64,000 nucleotides of DNA from Forficula auricularia (lineage: Eukaryota > Arthropoda > Insecta > Dermaptera > Forficulidae). Location: positions 1,537,101 through 1,601,100 of the forward strand of contig JALMQS010000828.1 in NCBI GenBank assembly GCA_024734495.1. Direction: 5' to 3'. The translations under genes were made by a program, and so were the position numbers. Below the pieces are notes generated by a model that did no database searches, was not told the origin of the DNA, and saw only the letters and a list, made by a program, of their open reading frames with translations. This document shows, piece after piece, positions 13,124 through 24,169 of this stretch (position 1 is the first letter of the stretch; each line of letters starts with the position of its first letter).

Positions 13124-13390
13124 CCGTGGTCGTTTGGGTGCAAGAACCCGCGGCCTAGCCGGCTGCACTTCGCCCTCGGCGGCCACCATGCTGTTCACGT
13201 CGTCGACGAGTTCATCGGGAACGGGGAGGGTCACTGCACTGAGGTCTTCACTAGGACACCACTACTGCACTCGTCCCTGGCCTAGCACCGACTGACTTGT
13301 CCGCCGCTCCGTTAGCTCGAGCTTATGCAACCTGTCGCTGCCGACGACGACGTCGACGACGACTGCAGCGAGGGTGGGAGCCGCATGGGC
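13124..13390 (-). CDS. GC-rich exon-like block with an in-frame TAG (possible downstream or terminal exon)
   Basis: A GC-rich island stands out from AT-rich flanks. In one minus-strand frame it reads AHAAPTLAAVVVDVVV, then LHKLELTERRTSQSVLGQGR and VQ, a TAG at 13262-13264, and then continues open as WCPSEDLSAVTLPVPDELVD followed by DVNSMVAAEGEVQPARPR to a possible donor CGG|GTACTT at 13123. An acceptor-like TGCGGTGAG precedes it in phase 0. The third positions are GC-rich on both sides of the stop. Possible readings: a terminal exon that ends at the TAG, a coding block with one nonsense change, or two exons with a very short GC-rich intron. It lies downstream of the 45 kb exon in minus-strand order, so it may belong to the same gene. 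Product not recognised. Confidence 0.35.
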
Positions 13391-13439
13391 CTCACCGCAA
13401 TTTCAGAAAAAGGTGCAGGTGCGCATTGCACCGCAGAGC

Positions 13440-16400
13440 TTACCAATCCACACAACACTTTCTTTCTTTATATTGAATTTTTTAAATGAAATTGATGCAA
13501 GAAGATTCAACTTCTGTATTTCGGGGTGGACAAAGGAAGGGAGAGATAGAAATTTCTGGGATTACGTTGAATTAAGGTACCAGTGGATGCAGGTCTTGAA
13601 AGATTGAAGGTTATAATATGTGAGAGAAGGCAAAACAAAAATTAGCTGAAATATAGTCTACGGTCAGATGCGGTTCATAAAAAAACAAATCACAAGCCGT
13701 CTGGGTCCTAAATTATCACTTATAGAACATTTTACAGGGGTGGAAAAAATTTGGTTCTATGTTTCCCGATTATAGGATGTCACTGATTGTAGACTGAATT
13801 TTTACACAGAAATTCTCAGTGAGACGTTTGGGCTATACTTTCTTTTGCCATTTTCAGTCACATAGAGAATATTAAAGTTTCACAGTATATGATCACATAA
13901 AATTTTACTTTTGTTAGATTTTTAATTTAATATACATATATATAATTATATTATATGGAATTCAGTGCTTGAAGTCCAATGATAACTCTTATCGACTCGT
14001 TATATTATATAGTATATGATGCTGGAAAGACGAATGCGAGAAACGAGTCCTTGTCTCTAGAAGTCATATGAATAAACGAGTTGGCGAAATATCTATAGAA
14101 GCTATAGAATAGAAAGGATGGTAGGCATTTCAGTTATCCTTCGATAAAAGAGAAAAGATCTGATGTAATTTAAACCCCCCATTGATTTTAGCATACACAT
14201 TTTCTCCCTTGTTTACAGAGAAAGATATATGTATGAAAATAATCCATTCAATCTCGGATCTAATAGAACAGCAATTTGAACTCATATATACTATGTATAA
14301 AATTAAAAACATTACAAACATTCAGGGTAGTCATACTTTAAAAAGTCGGTGAATACCATCCGTAGATTATAATCTCTACAGTCGGTTAATCAAGGCATTG
14401 TCGAAGAATGTTTCCTCCTACAGAATTTCTCGGTATCATGTCTAAAATGCGGCCCTAGTATAGACTTTTCCGAATTTAAGTAAAAGTATGTCTAATCGTA
14501 AAAGTAAGATATAAATAATAAATAAATTTCTAGCTTCTCACTTTGTTTTTTGTCTATAAATAAAATAAATAATATTTGAATTTTTATCTAAATCCCACAT
14601 AATTATAATTAATTAATTTTTAAGTAGTAGGTAATTAATATTTTGCTTTCTTTAGTGTTTCTGTTTTGGTTTGAGAAATATCAGAAACTGAGAAATTTTC
14701 ATTCGTTCATGTATGTTAATTCGGAGTTCTAAACCGAAAGGTCGTAGAAAGTTCATTCAGGTCCCATAATAATATCTAATGTCATCTGTCTAAATAAATT
14801 CCCATAATTCAGGATAATTCAAAAAAGTAAAGTCATAAAAAAAATGTTTGTCGGTCCGGATTCCACATTCTTATCACTAGCCAAGAACGTAAAATCGTTC
14901 AGTTCGTTCTAGTGCCCAAAAATGTTTATTTTATTTGATCACACATGCAGTTAGATAGAGAGAGATTTTCAATTTTTTGGATTAAGGGTACCTGAAAAAT
15001 TTGAAAAAAAATCGAATTCGAATTTTTTACGAAAATAAAAAATTAAATCATTTTGATTTGGAAATTTTATTATCAAATTAAACACACCCAGCAGGCTTTA
15101 GCTTGCAAGCCTACCGAGAACATTTTATTAGAAAAAATAAATTATTAATTTTATTAAAAACAAATTTCGTATGAATTGATTTTCTAAAATGAACACCCCA
15201 TAATAACAATCTGTTAATTCTTATTTATTTGATTAAAAAATCTACCTAATAAAAATAAATTCATTGTATATAATTATTTAAAGAAAAAAATATTTTCGAT
15301 GAATTTTTTCTTTTTTTAAAAGCAAATAAAAAGAATCTACCGAAATTTTGAAAAAATAATTCCCTTATTTCATTGAAAATATTAAAAAAAAAATTCTCAG
15401 AAATGCAATTAGAGTAGAATATCTCACTCACTCTATTGAAAGAAAAGGGTGCGAAATATAAGCTTGGGCACTTTTATAATAATCCCGGATACATATAGAC
15501 ACAAGTCCGGATCCATTGGAGACATTGAAACAAGCTCAAAAACGAAATAAAGAATTTTCTATTAATCAAGTATAGTATACGAGTTTTATCAATAGCGCCT
15601 ACTTCTCCTTGACACAAGCTAACTATTTTAATACTAATAAAATTGCATGCAAAGTCTATTATATAGAGTTGAAATATGTTTAAAAAATTGCAAAATAAAA
15701 ACACATGAAAAAGAATTATACTCTCAATTTATCGTTATATGTTAAACACGTATGAAATAATTTTTTAGTAAAAAAGTAAAATATAAGCTTTCAAAGCGAT
15801 TCAATGCAAATAATTAAATTAGATTGTACTTCTAGGCCTATTATATTATATACATTTATAAACTTATACCTAGATATAATCGGAAATTTAAGTTGAACAT
15901 CCTTAAAGCATCTAAATATAACTTTGTCTAAATATAAGAGATTTTAAAGGCAGTAAAACAGTCCCTACATCTGAGTTGTATTAGGTATTCCTGGAGCAGA
16001 TGTCTTAAAATGGAGGGGTTGGAGAACTAAATCAGGGGTGTCTTTGACGGTAAGGTGATTTTAATTTCAATATAGTACATTAAAATCTAATATTAGAAGT
16101 TTGGAAAAAATCTAAATTTGGAATATGTAAGTAATCAGTAAAACGGTTTTTGATTTCAAAATATTAAATCACTTAATTAATATATTTTAACTGGTGTCTC
16201 GAAATCTTTCAAATTTTCAGAGATTTAAGATCTCAGCAACGTTAAGATGTTGAAAGAACACGATCATAGATCTATGATCTAAGACAGGACTTCTTAAACT
16301 ATGGATCGCGAAACTGAATTTTGGTGTAGAGAAACATAGGGCAACAATGACTTCTCAGACAAAAAAGTTTAAGCGCTGATCTAAGAGATGTTGGACTGCT

Positions 16401-16550
16401 GTAAAAACGCTGATAGTTGAGCCTCTAAAAGGGTTTAACGTTGGGCAAGTTCGTACTCACTTAATTCTTTTAATAAACACTTAATTTGAAAGATAGAAAC
16501 CTAAATAACCTAACACTATGCCAGACGGAAACGTCTTTCTTTATTCGCAC
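13440..16550. other. AT-rich intron-like sequence
   Basis: No gene or repeat boundary seen; small ORFs look random. Confidence 0.45.
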
Positions 16551-16564
16551 TGAAGTTTGCTAAA

Positions 16565-16688
16565 ATTAAATTAGGTTGGAGCTGGTGGTGTTTCACAAGG
16601 AGACTCCTGTGAAACACCACCAACTCCAACCTAATTTAATTTTAACAATGTTTCACTATAAACCAACACCGCGTTCCCTAAATTTTAT
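16565..16688. mobile_element. Foldback retroelement F (small), 14 bp duplication
   Basis: The perfect direct repeat TGAAGTTTGCTAAA flanks the insert (16551-16564 and 16689-16702). Inside, a 5'-truncated arm (TAGGTTGGAGCTGGTGGTG, ending GTTTCACAAGGAG) meets its longer inverted copy, which runs to ACACCGCGTTCCCTAAATTT. The same unit occurs as a monomer at 4259 and as another dimer at 54482. Confidence 0.85.
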
Positions 16689-16716
16689 TGAAGTTTGCTA
16701 AACAGAAATACTCTTA

Positions 16717-17292
16717 AGCCCGGTTCACACCAGGCGTTTTTCGCTGATGGTAGCCTTGATGGTTTTCCTTGAGGGCTTGGCTGCCGCTAGATGTCGTGAC
16801 GGATTTTTAGTTGTTGGCTTCACACTCTGCTATTTGCAGTAAGGCTGGATTTATTCTAAAAGCAGGATCAGATGCGTGCGCACACAATCGCTTAGCAGTT
16901 GTCAAAAAAAATGGCTGGCAATAATATAGTTGGAGAGGTTATTAATCGTAGACGAACTGCAATTATTGCTTTTTTATTAATTTGTGAAAAACGGCGAAAA
17001 CAAAAACGTTTGAACAATCCGCCCAGACTGTGGTGTCGTCCATGGTTATTGCGGCTTCCCGATTGGTTTACCATGCGCATGTCACCCACGTGATAAAATA
17101 CTGCTTTCCGATTGGTTCCCTCCCTAATTTTCCAAGCAATCTATCAGGAGAAAATAGAACATGTTCTAATCACAAAATCCAACAAGCTAGCCAGCTACCC
17201 AGACCTCAGTGACGTCATTTTAAGCCTCTGGATCCAGCCTAGCCAGCCATCTAGATTTCTATCAACAAAAAACGCCTGGTGTGAGCCGGGCT
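16717..17292 (+). mobile_element. PIF/Harbinger-type element with TTA duplication
   Basis: Inverted ends of 32 bp (29 identical) begin AGCCCGGTTCACACCAGGCG and AGCCCGGCTCACACCAGGCG and are flanked on both sides by TTA (16714-16716 and 17293-17295), the 3 bp target typical of PIF/Harbinger elements. The 576 bp body carries a short transposase N-terminus (16899-17093) and no catalytic region, so this is a non-autonomous deletion derivative that kept coding sequence. It was inserted right next to a foldback retroelement (16565-16688). Confidence 0.85.
16899..17093 (+). pseudogene. Harbinger transposase N-terminal remnant
   Basis: The open frame begins MAGNNIVGEVINRRRTAIIA and continues to NPPRLWCRPWLLR. 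A basic stretch followed by RLWCRPWLLR matches the start of HARBI1-like transposases, where R-x-W-V-R-P-W-L-L-R is usual before the DDE core. After that point the frame loses similarity (DWFTMRMSPT) and stops; no catalytic residues exist in the element. The start ATG at 16911 (MAGN) is more likely than the upstream frame edge. Non-functional. Confidence 0.65.
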
Positions 17293-18042
17293 TTAGACGC
17301 TCTTCGAGTAATAGTTAGTTAGTACAACAAAAAGCACATTTTAAGAAGAAAATGTATAGATGTTATATTTTTAATTTTTAATTAGAAAAAATACATAATT
17401 TCATTAAAGGATGATAAAGAATGTACCTGTATTACGTAAATATGATTAATTAATATATGAATCTTTATTTATTCATTGAATTTGATAAAAAATTATTTCT
17501 TCATATTTGAATATAAAAAAAGAAAATAGATAAGCGATAAATGAATAAAGTGGTCTGTCTATTTGGATGACCAAATAAGGAAATAATATGGAATCATATA
17601 ATACGATCTTTATTCGAGAACAAAGATTTTTTTATAGATCTCAATTTGATAAATCTATATAAATAAAAATGTACTGTTACGCTTAAGTGATAGGTTGAAG
17701 GATCTCCGAAAGTTCTTCACAGATCTCTTTGAAATTTTCACACAACATTCCATTCAAATACCCGAGTGTTTTAATATATAGTGTTTTTATAGATATCACA
17801 CCTGTGGCATGTAAAAAATATTTTTCCGAGAAAAAAACGCCAGCGCCTCTCTGGGGGGGGGGGCAAAAGCAAACAAACAAGATGGCCGATAATAGCTTTT
17901 TGGAAATCTTTCAACTGTTAATATTATTTTTGGTTAAGGGAACAATTTTGACAAGTAATTTATAATTCATTTACTGTTTTAATACCGATTCTATAATTAT
18001 TTGTATTTTCAATTTATTTTCAAAACTATTATTATTTTTTAG

Positions 18043-18150
18043 CAACGCATGGTCGGGTCAGCTATTATCTATATAAATTTTAACCATAAAACGAGACGCT
18101 CCCCGCCAGGGCTAGGTGACGCCGGACCGAAGGCCCGGGCGTCAGTTAGT
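18043..18150 (+). mobile_element. Helitron-like ends
   Basis: GCAACGCATGGTCGGGTCAGC resembles, in shape, the last bases of insect Helitrons and is followed by TCTATATAAATTTTAACC, a Helitron-like 5' start, and after about 70 bp a strong GC hairpin (GACGCCGG with CCCGGGCGTC) and AGTTAGT. This could be a tiny Helitron derivative inserted behind another one. It rests on pattern memory only. Confidence 0.35.
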
Positions 18151-18392
18151 AATGATAATAAATTCCTAAGGACTACAGTCAGCAGATTCATTTTTCGGTG
18201 TCTGCGAAACCTACGCAAACCAAAGGCTTACTGCTGTAATAAGTCAATAAGAAGTATTTAATAATACAATACAATGACTTGATAAAGAATTAAGAATTAC
18301 TTTTAAAAATGTCATTTGAAGATAAAAACAACTAAAAAAACATCTTTGACAATAACCTTATTATCCTCCGAAAACTACATATTATTTTCAAA

Positions 18393-18425
18393 ACTAACTA
18401 CGACTCCCGCCTTCGGCGGGCCTTT
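18393..18425 (-). mobile_element. Helitron-like 3' end, opposite orientation
   Basis: On the minus strand the hairpin CCCGCCGAAGGCGGG is followed by AGTCGTAGTTAGT, the same AGTTAGT end as the plus-strand hairpin at 18121-18150. The two 3' ends face each other about 245 bp apart. Confidence 0.35.
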
Positions 18426-18792
18426 AACAACCCAAGAAGAAGCTTCGCCCTCTGTACCCCTCTCCCAACTCCAATCACCCTCGACCCCACTAACCCAGGT
18501 GGAGGATTAATTATTTTTAATATTGATATATGTAGTTTGTAATGATAGCGTTCAAAATTCGGTTGAGTTATTTGTTCCAAAAAAGCCAAGAATTTTCATT
18601 TTTTTTTATCCTCGTTCATTAAAATTAATTTTAAAATTTCCGCAAAGACTTATAAAAAGACACTGAACATAGAAACCTAATTTTCGAAATATATCAATCT
18701 TCAATTTTATGTTCAAAATAATGTTTAATAAATAAGAAAAGATAAACAAGAACAGAAAGTTGTATAAAGTTCTTTTCAATACCAAAATGATT

Positions 18793-18969
18793 TTACTTAT
18801 GGAAAGTGGTGTAGGTTTTAGGTGAAACATGATGTTAGTTAATAGAGTAAAGGGTGTGTAGTTTCACTCCTGATGATGGACTAATAATCCGAAATATATT
18901 GAGTTTGTATAAACCTCTTTGAGTTTTATTTCATTCACTGTGAAACTACACACCCTTAACTCTATTAAC
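18793..18969. mobile_element. Foldback retroelement B2, 13 bp duplication
   Basis: TACCAAAATGATT occurs on both sides (18780-18792 and 18970-18982). The right part (CTACACACCCTTAACTCTAT) is the inverted copy of the left (ATAGAGTAAAGGGTGTGTAG). The hammerhead-like family B motif lies in the centre. A 25 bp A-tract follows the right duplication at about 18990-19014. Confidence 0.85.
18866..18904 (+). ncRNA. Hammerhead-like motif, family B
   Basis: ACUC, CUGAUGA, U, GGA-CUAAUAA-UCC, GAAA, UAUAUU, GAGU. The canonical CUGAUGA box is present, stem II is three pairs, the string AUAUAU (from the last A of GAAA) is self-complementary and ACUC pairs with GAGU. A related minus-strand motif at 48853-48892 has GGG-CUAA-CCC in stem II, a compensating change, and a shortened one lies at 1465-1500 (minus). 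Confidence 0.45.
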
Positions 18970-19014
18970 TACCAAAATGATTGTATTTTCAAAAAAAAAA
19001 AAAAAAAAAAAAAA

Positions 19015-21950
19015 AGATTAGATTTTACGTATCCTAAATTTTTTAAGTTTAAAAAAAAAAGTAAAAATGCATTCAAAAAATGGAGATGAGCTCTCTATTG
19101 TAGCTAATGAACTGAAATTTTAATAAGTTGCAACTTTCTGTCAAGTTTCAGCTTTCTAACTAAAACTATCGCGGATAAAAAAATTGCCAAATTATAAAAG
19201 AGCCTAACGAGTCCTGAATGCTTTCAGTTTCTCCTCCAATTTAATTTTTTTTTAATTTTTGAGTGAAAAAATTGAATAGGTATTTGAAATGGTTTATTTG
19301 TTTAATCAAACGGATTGCCCGGTTATTGGAATTAGATTTAATAGAACATGTGCATCTTTGATCTATGATTTTCTATGTGCATTTGCTTAGATTGGAAAGA
19401 ATGTCTTCTTTCATCGAGGGTAGAAAAGAAGACGGAAACATTTATAAAGAATACTTTCATAAAAAATTTCAAAATTTAGATAAGTGAATAATAATTAAAT
19501 ATTAAACTAAATTCCAAATTAATTTTTCAGTTATTATATACACAGAATAAAAATAAGAAATTTTTGTTTACAAAATTCTATTATACCATAATCGCAGAGT
19601 TTTCGACCTTATCGAAAGAGAATTTCAAAGCACCTAAGCATGCATTCTGATAAGATTTTCTCATTAAAAATGTTCAATCTAAGTGGAATGAGCTCAATTT
19701 TTTGTTTTTGACTTGATGGCTCTTTGCGTATCACTAGTTATTATGTCATTTTTCCAATTTCTAGGTTTAATAGTTTAGAAGCTACTGTCACGACAGAAAG
19801 GACAGACGGACTACTAAACAATGAAATTTAACCATGGAGTTCCGTTTTGTAGGTGGCAAAAAATTAAAGTATAAAATTGTTAGGAAAATCACGAAGTTCT
19901 TCAAATGAATCCGAGTTTTTAATAGAAAATTCCCAACCCTTCTGTAATAAAAATTATCCTCAGCATCTCGAATTTATAAGGACAAATCAATGAAGTCGTC
20001 CTTTGCCTGACTCCTCATTATTTTCAACAACTCTGTTACTCTGAGAAATTTAATTCGACTAAATGGCAAAATGAACTTTTATATGTGTAGAAAATTTTGT
20101 TAATTCTAATTAGTTTAATGGATTTGCATAGCTAAACTCCAAAACCTCGTAACTACAATATTTCATGATTTTTATGTTTTTGCTCTGATACAATCTAAGA
20201 GCTTCTGCAACCTGTCAGTACGAGATAAATGAATTTTTCTTCAATTTGAAGATGTCATTATCAATTAATTATGCAATAACAACAAATATTCTTATTCAGG
20301 TTAAAGTTTTTTGGGCGTGCTGAAAAGTTTGTAGTTTTGGAGCTTAGGTATCGATTTGTAAGTGTAGGTATTATTATTAATATATTTTTTTTTATTTGTA
20401 TTTTTTGGTATGTTATTAATTGAGTAAGTTAAAGTCGTGTGATGTTCACATCAGTTTATTTAAATTTATAATGTCTTAGTTTTTGGTGGGTAGAATTTTT
20501 CTCAGAGCTGTCATTGAGCCGAATAATGCTTGTCGTTGGAACTCGAATCAAGAGCCAAATATTTAGTAAATAACGGAGTTGATGCTCTAGGCTCTAGCTC
20601 TAGCCAGCTCCACACCCCTGTTTATACAATAGTTGAACTCCAAGAATTACATGAAGAAATAGCTATTGGCTTGTCTAGAGTGATTACATCATGAACTTTA
20701 CTATCACTTTCATATATAGTTTCAATAAAGTATTGTATATTTTTTATATTTATGGACCGTCAGAAGGTCATTTTTGTACAAGTATTATCTATCCAACATA
20801 TATATAAATATAAATTAAATTTAGACAAGAAAAATAAGAAAATTATTTTAATAGAAATGCTTAAGAAGAATGGAATCTTGCAAAGTAAGAAATATTTAAT
20901 ATGAGCAGTAAATACAAATAAATAATAATTAATGGAGATTGTGGATTGTGGTGTTGGTGTAAGGTAAAAATAAATAGATAATGGAAAAACAATTACATCT
21001 AAATATATATATAATTATAAGTGGATTTTGATTGATAAAAAAAATGATAATAAATTAGGAAATGAATACGATTTTTGTAATTATTTATTTTATGTATGAC
21101 CTAAGTCAATAGGGATTGGCTTAACATTCGCTGCTTCAGAGATATATAATAAGTGACAACTGACAAAACTAATCAGTAATCAGTGGCATACAGTGGTGTC
21201 CGCGGAACTAGACCCATCCCGCGTTATATATAAGTTTTATTATTTTTATTATTATTCTAAAATACGCAGTAAGAAGATTTTTTGTGATAATTCATATTGA
21301 TACCCCTTGTCAACGCCACTACTATAATTTATTTGTTAGAAACTAAAGGTTTGACTTTCATCATCAGTCTTTTTAATAATATTCTATCTGTTATTTCTTA
21401 TGGATTCAAATACCCGATCAAACGTATGTAATTTTAAACTTTTAATAGTATGATCATTGATCACTCAACAAACGAATCCCGAATGATGATTTGCATCAAG
21501 CAGAGGGCGAACTCATGGTTTTCTCCCTATCAAATCTCGGCAAACTAAATCTTTTCAAATGAATTATATAATTTTTATTTCCAACATTTCTAACTTCTAA
21601 GTTACACTAAGAGTTTTTATTGAATTTGTGCAGCCTAAAAGTCCAAGGCTGAAACTATGTAATATATATATACCTACTATAAATACCTACTACATATTGA
21701 AGTTTATGGTATGCATTTAATTATTAGTGAGGTGAAAATATAATATTTTAACACCTTCCGCTTCAAAACAATTGCCCTTGACTTTTAAGATCTAACATTA
21801 GCATGTTGTAATATATTTATTTAACTAATCTATTTTACTTTACATGGTTATTAGTGAAATTTTTATGAAAATTAAATGTACTTTGGAGTGGGTTGAAGTT
21901 ATTCTAAGTTAAATCAGCCAAAGTGGGATGCACCGGGTACAACACTCCCA
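19015..21950. other. AT-rich intron-like sequence
   Basis: No exon or element recognised. Confidence 0.45.
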
Positions 21951-21951
21951 G

Positions 21952-21998
21952 AATAAAACGTTTCGGCCTAAATTTTATTGGGTCATCCTCAGTTATTG
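21952..21998 (-). ncRNA. Hammerhead-like motif, family E (solitary)
   Basis: On the minus strand: AAUAA, CUGAGGA, U, GACC-loop-GGCC (three of four pair), GAAA, CGUU, UUAUU. AAUAA and UUAUU pair perfectly and ACGU is self-complementary. No inverted partner copy was seen nearby, so this may be the remnant of another foldback family. Confidence 0.35.
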
Positions 21999-22300
21999 TG
22001 AATTGTACACAAATTACAATACCCACATTTGATTGAACCTAGTTTTCTCAATAAAAATAATTTTTGCTTCACGTAGATTATGTGGTGCTTGCTCCCAAGG
22101 TTCAGAGATGAATTAGTCTAAAATGACGCAAGCTTAATGTAGTCTTTATTGAAATAATTATTTCTTTTTTTTTTTTTTTTTTTTTAATGCAATCGAATGC
22201 AAGAAGGGGTGCACCAGTAAAGGTGTAGCCCCTATGGATCTCGAAAGACCCTTGCATTACCGAAGAGAAGGGAAAGTTGATTAAGTGAGAGGGTGTAGAC

Positions 22301-23670
22301 CAGGGATGAGCAACCCGCGGCCCGCGGGCCGCATGCGGCCCTTTAAATATTTTTCTGCGGCCCGCCGAGCATTTCTAAAATAGAATTTTATTATTCGTCT
22401 CGATTATTTATAAACAATAATAATTTGTTATTTATTATATTGTTAATAAATATTTTTAATATATTTTTTATTAATAATAATAATTTCTTATTTATTAATT
22501 TTTCTCCCATCAATAAATTAATTATAATGTTATATGTTAGTAGTAGTCGCCAATTTATAAATCGGATACTATACAATTCGGGATTCAATCTGACACTAGC
22601 GCCACCATCGAATGTAATTTGACAGATTAAAACATATGATTTATGTCAAAATATACTTCTTTCTAGTTAGTTTGAATCGCGAATACATAGACGAGTTACT
22701 CATTTATCGGCGACTTGTTCAAACATGCAATAATATGGCGACGTGGTTTTCAATACCGAAGTACGTTGGCTTAGTAGAGGTGCAATGCTAAAAAGAGTAT
22801 ACGCCTTAAAAAGTGAAATACAATTGTTCTTGGATATGAAGGAATATGCCTTTCCTCATTTTGGTGATAAAGAATGGATGTCCGATTTTGCGTTTCTTAT
22901 CGACATAACTCAGCATCTCGGTGATCTTAATGTGGAACTTCAAGGCAAAGGACAGTTTATTCACAATTTGTATGATAAAATTCAAGGCTTTGAGCGCAAA
23001 TTAAAATTGTGGAAACAGCATCTTTTGCAGAATAATGTGTCTCACTTTCCATATTTAGAAAAAGAAAACGTTACTACTTCTCAAAAATACGTACAATATA
23101 TAGACATTTTAATCAACGAATTTCAATTACGGTTCCAAATGTTCAAAGCTGAGAAGATAGCGGTTTCCATGAAAATGTTTTCTTCGCCATTTAATATCGA
23201 TGTGGATACAGTTCCTGAAAACTTTCAAATGGAAGTGATTAACATACAGAATAATACCGATTTAAAAAATGTATTTTTCTCAGTAAACATCGATAATTTT
23301 TATAAATCTTATGTGAGCCCTGAGAAATTTCCGCTTTTGACGAAAAATGCAAAGCAAATGATGTCTCTTTTCGGAAGTACGTATGTATGCGAACAATTAT
23401 TTTCAACCATGAAATTAATCAAAAATGACCACCGATCAAGACTGAGTGATGCTCGATTAGAAAGCTGCATACGTGTAGCTTGCATTTTTGTTCTTTTCTT
23501 GTCGCATTAAAATTTATATATGAAATATTTACTTTTTTTAATTTTGTATTTTTATATTATAATGTTTATTAGTATATATATAAAGCTTTGTAAATTATTA
23601 GTAAGTGCGGCCCGCCACGAAATTTTAAAATTTAAATTGGCCCGTGGGTTAAAAAGGTTGCTCACCCCTG
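22301..23670 (+). mobile_element. hAT transposon, internally deleted, with 8 bp target duplication
   Basis: The element runs between short inverted ends, CAGGGATGAGCAACC on the left and the complement of CAGGGGTGAGCAACC on the right (14 of 15 identical), and is flanked on both sides by the 8 bp direct repeat GTGTAGAC (22293-22300 and 23671-23678). An 8 bp duplication and CAGGGRTGAGCAACC ends are typical of hAT elements. Both subterminal regions are rich in GCGGCCCGC strings, which may be transposase binding sites. It carries only the C-terminal third of a transposase (22734-23510). It sits inside the 3' part of an older LINE whose coding sequence it interrupts. Confidence 0.95.
22734..23510 (+). 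pseudogene. hAT transposase, C-terminal part (GTF2IRD2/ZBED5-like lineage)
   Basis: About 258 codons are open from a TAA at 22731 to the TAA at 23508. The start, YGDVVFNTEVRWLSRGAMLK, is the central transposase signature found in hAT-derived genes such as GTF2IRD2, ZBED5 and ZMYM6-type proteins, but there is no start codon, BED zinc finger or first catalytic region upstream, so the N-terminal half has been deleted. The C-terminal end, EQLFSTMKLIKNDHRSRLSD, followed by LESCIRVAC, is the hAT dimerisation domain. The absence of internal stops over 258 codons suggests the element is fairly young. The protein cannot catalyse cut-and-paste alone; the copy could be moved in trans because both ends are intact. 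Confidence 0.9.
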
Positions 23671-24075
23671 GTGTAGACGTAGGTGTCTATGCACCCTGGT
23701 TTTGAAGGTTTGAAGATCATAGGTGCTGGGAAAGATAGAGGCTGGGAGAGAGTTCCAGTTCCTTGAAGTCATGGGGATATATGTATTCGCGAATGAAGTG
23801 GTCCGGCACTTTTCCAATTTGACCGCAAAAGAGTGTTGGGAGTCGGCAAAACGTGTGCTGCGTGCAAAGTATGCTTTGGGGGGAATTATTGATTTTATCT
23901 CATCAGAGCACCTGCCGTGATAGTATCTATAGAAAAGGGAAAGGGCAGAGACATCTCTTCGATGAGCCAACGAGTCGAGGGAGTCGGTGAGGGTAGAATC
24001 GTCAATTAGCCTGACGGCTCGTTTCTGAATTGCATCAAGGGTAGCAAGAGAATATTTTGAGGCTCCTCTCCACAC
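23671..24075 (-). pseudogene. LINE ORF2 C-terminus (after the reverse transcriptase domain)
   Basis: Read on the minus strand: WRGASKYSLATLDAIQKRAV, a central RRDVSALSLFYRYYHGRCSD, then IPMTSRNWNSLPASIFPS and FKTRVHRHLRLH. This is the conserved tail found after the reverse transcriptase in CR1/Jockey-group elements of arthropods (clade not resolved from this piece). The frame runs into the hAT right end, where HQG and a stop are supplied by hAT sequence. No first ORF or polymerase core is present, so it is non-functional. Confidence 0.85.
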
Positions 24076-24139
24076 TCTTTAAAAGATAAGTAAAAAAAAA
24101 GCATGTTAGTGTTTATCAATGTTAAAACATTTTAATAAT

Positions 24140-24168
24140 AACCTCCTTCTTTTTTTGAAGTCGGTTAA
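24140..24168 (-). repeat. ACCGACTTC element, terminal fragment
   Basis: Only the last 29 bp of the element (ACCTCCTTC through GAAGTCGGTTAA) is present, next to the truncated end of the LINE. Confidence 0.6.
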
Positions 24169-24169
24169 A

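Larger units (their letters stand above)
22165..24083 (-). mobile_element. 5'-truncated non-LTR retrotransposon (LINE), split by the hAT element
   Basis: On the minus strand the fragment runs from about 24083 to a 21 bp poly-T at 22165-22185 (its poly-A tail). The 3' untranslated part contains GGGGCTACACC and GGTGCACCCC strings that have counterparts in the second copy at 41834-42366, confirming they are one family. Without the hAT insertion (22301-23670 plus one target copy) the reverse-transcriptase frame continues RHLRLHPLT and stops at 22281. The 5' side is truncated, as expected from incomplete target-primed reverse transcription. Confidence 0.85.

Noticed and set aside
18404..18421. UUCG-loop hairpin as a bacterial terminator
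   Set aside because: There is no bacterial gene context; hairpin plus AGTTAGT fits a Helitron-like end better.
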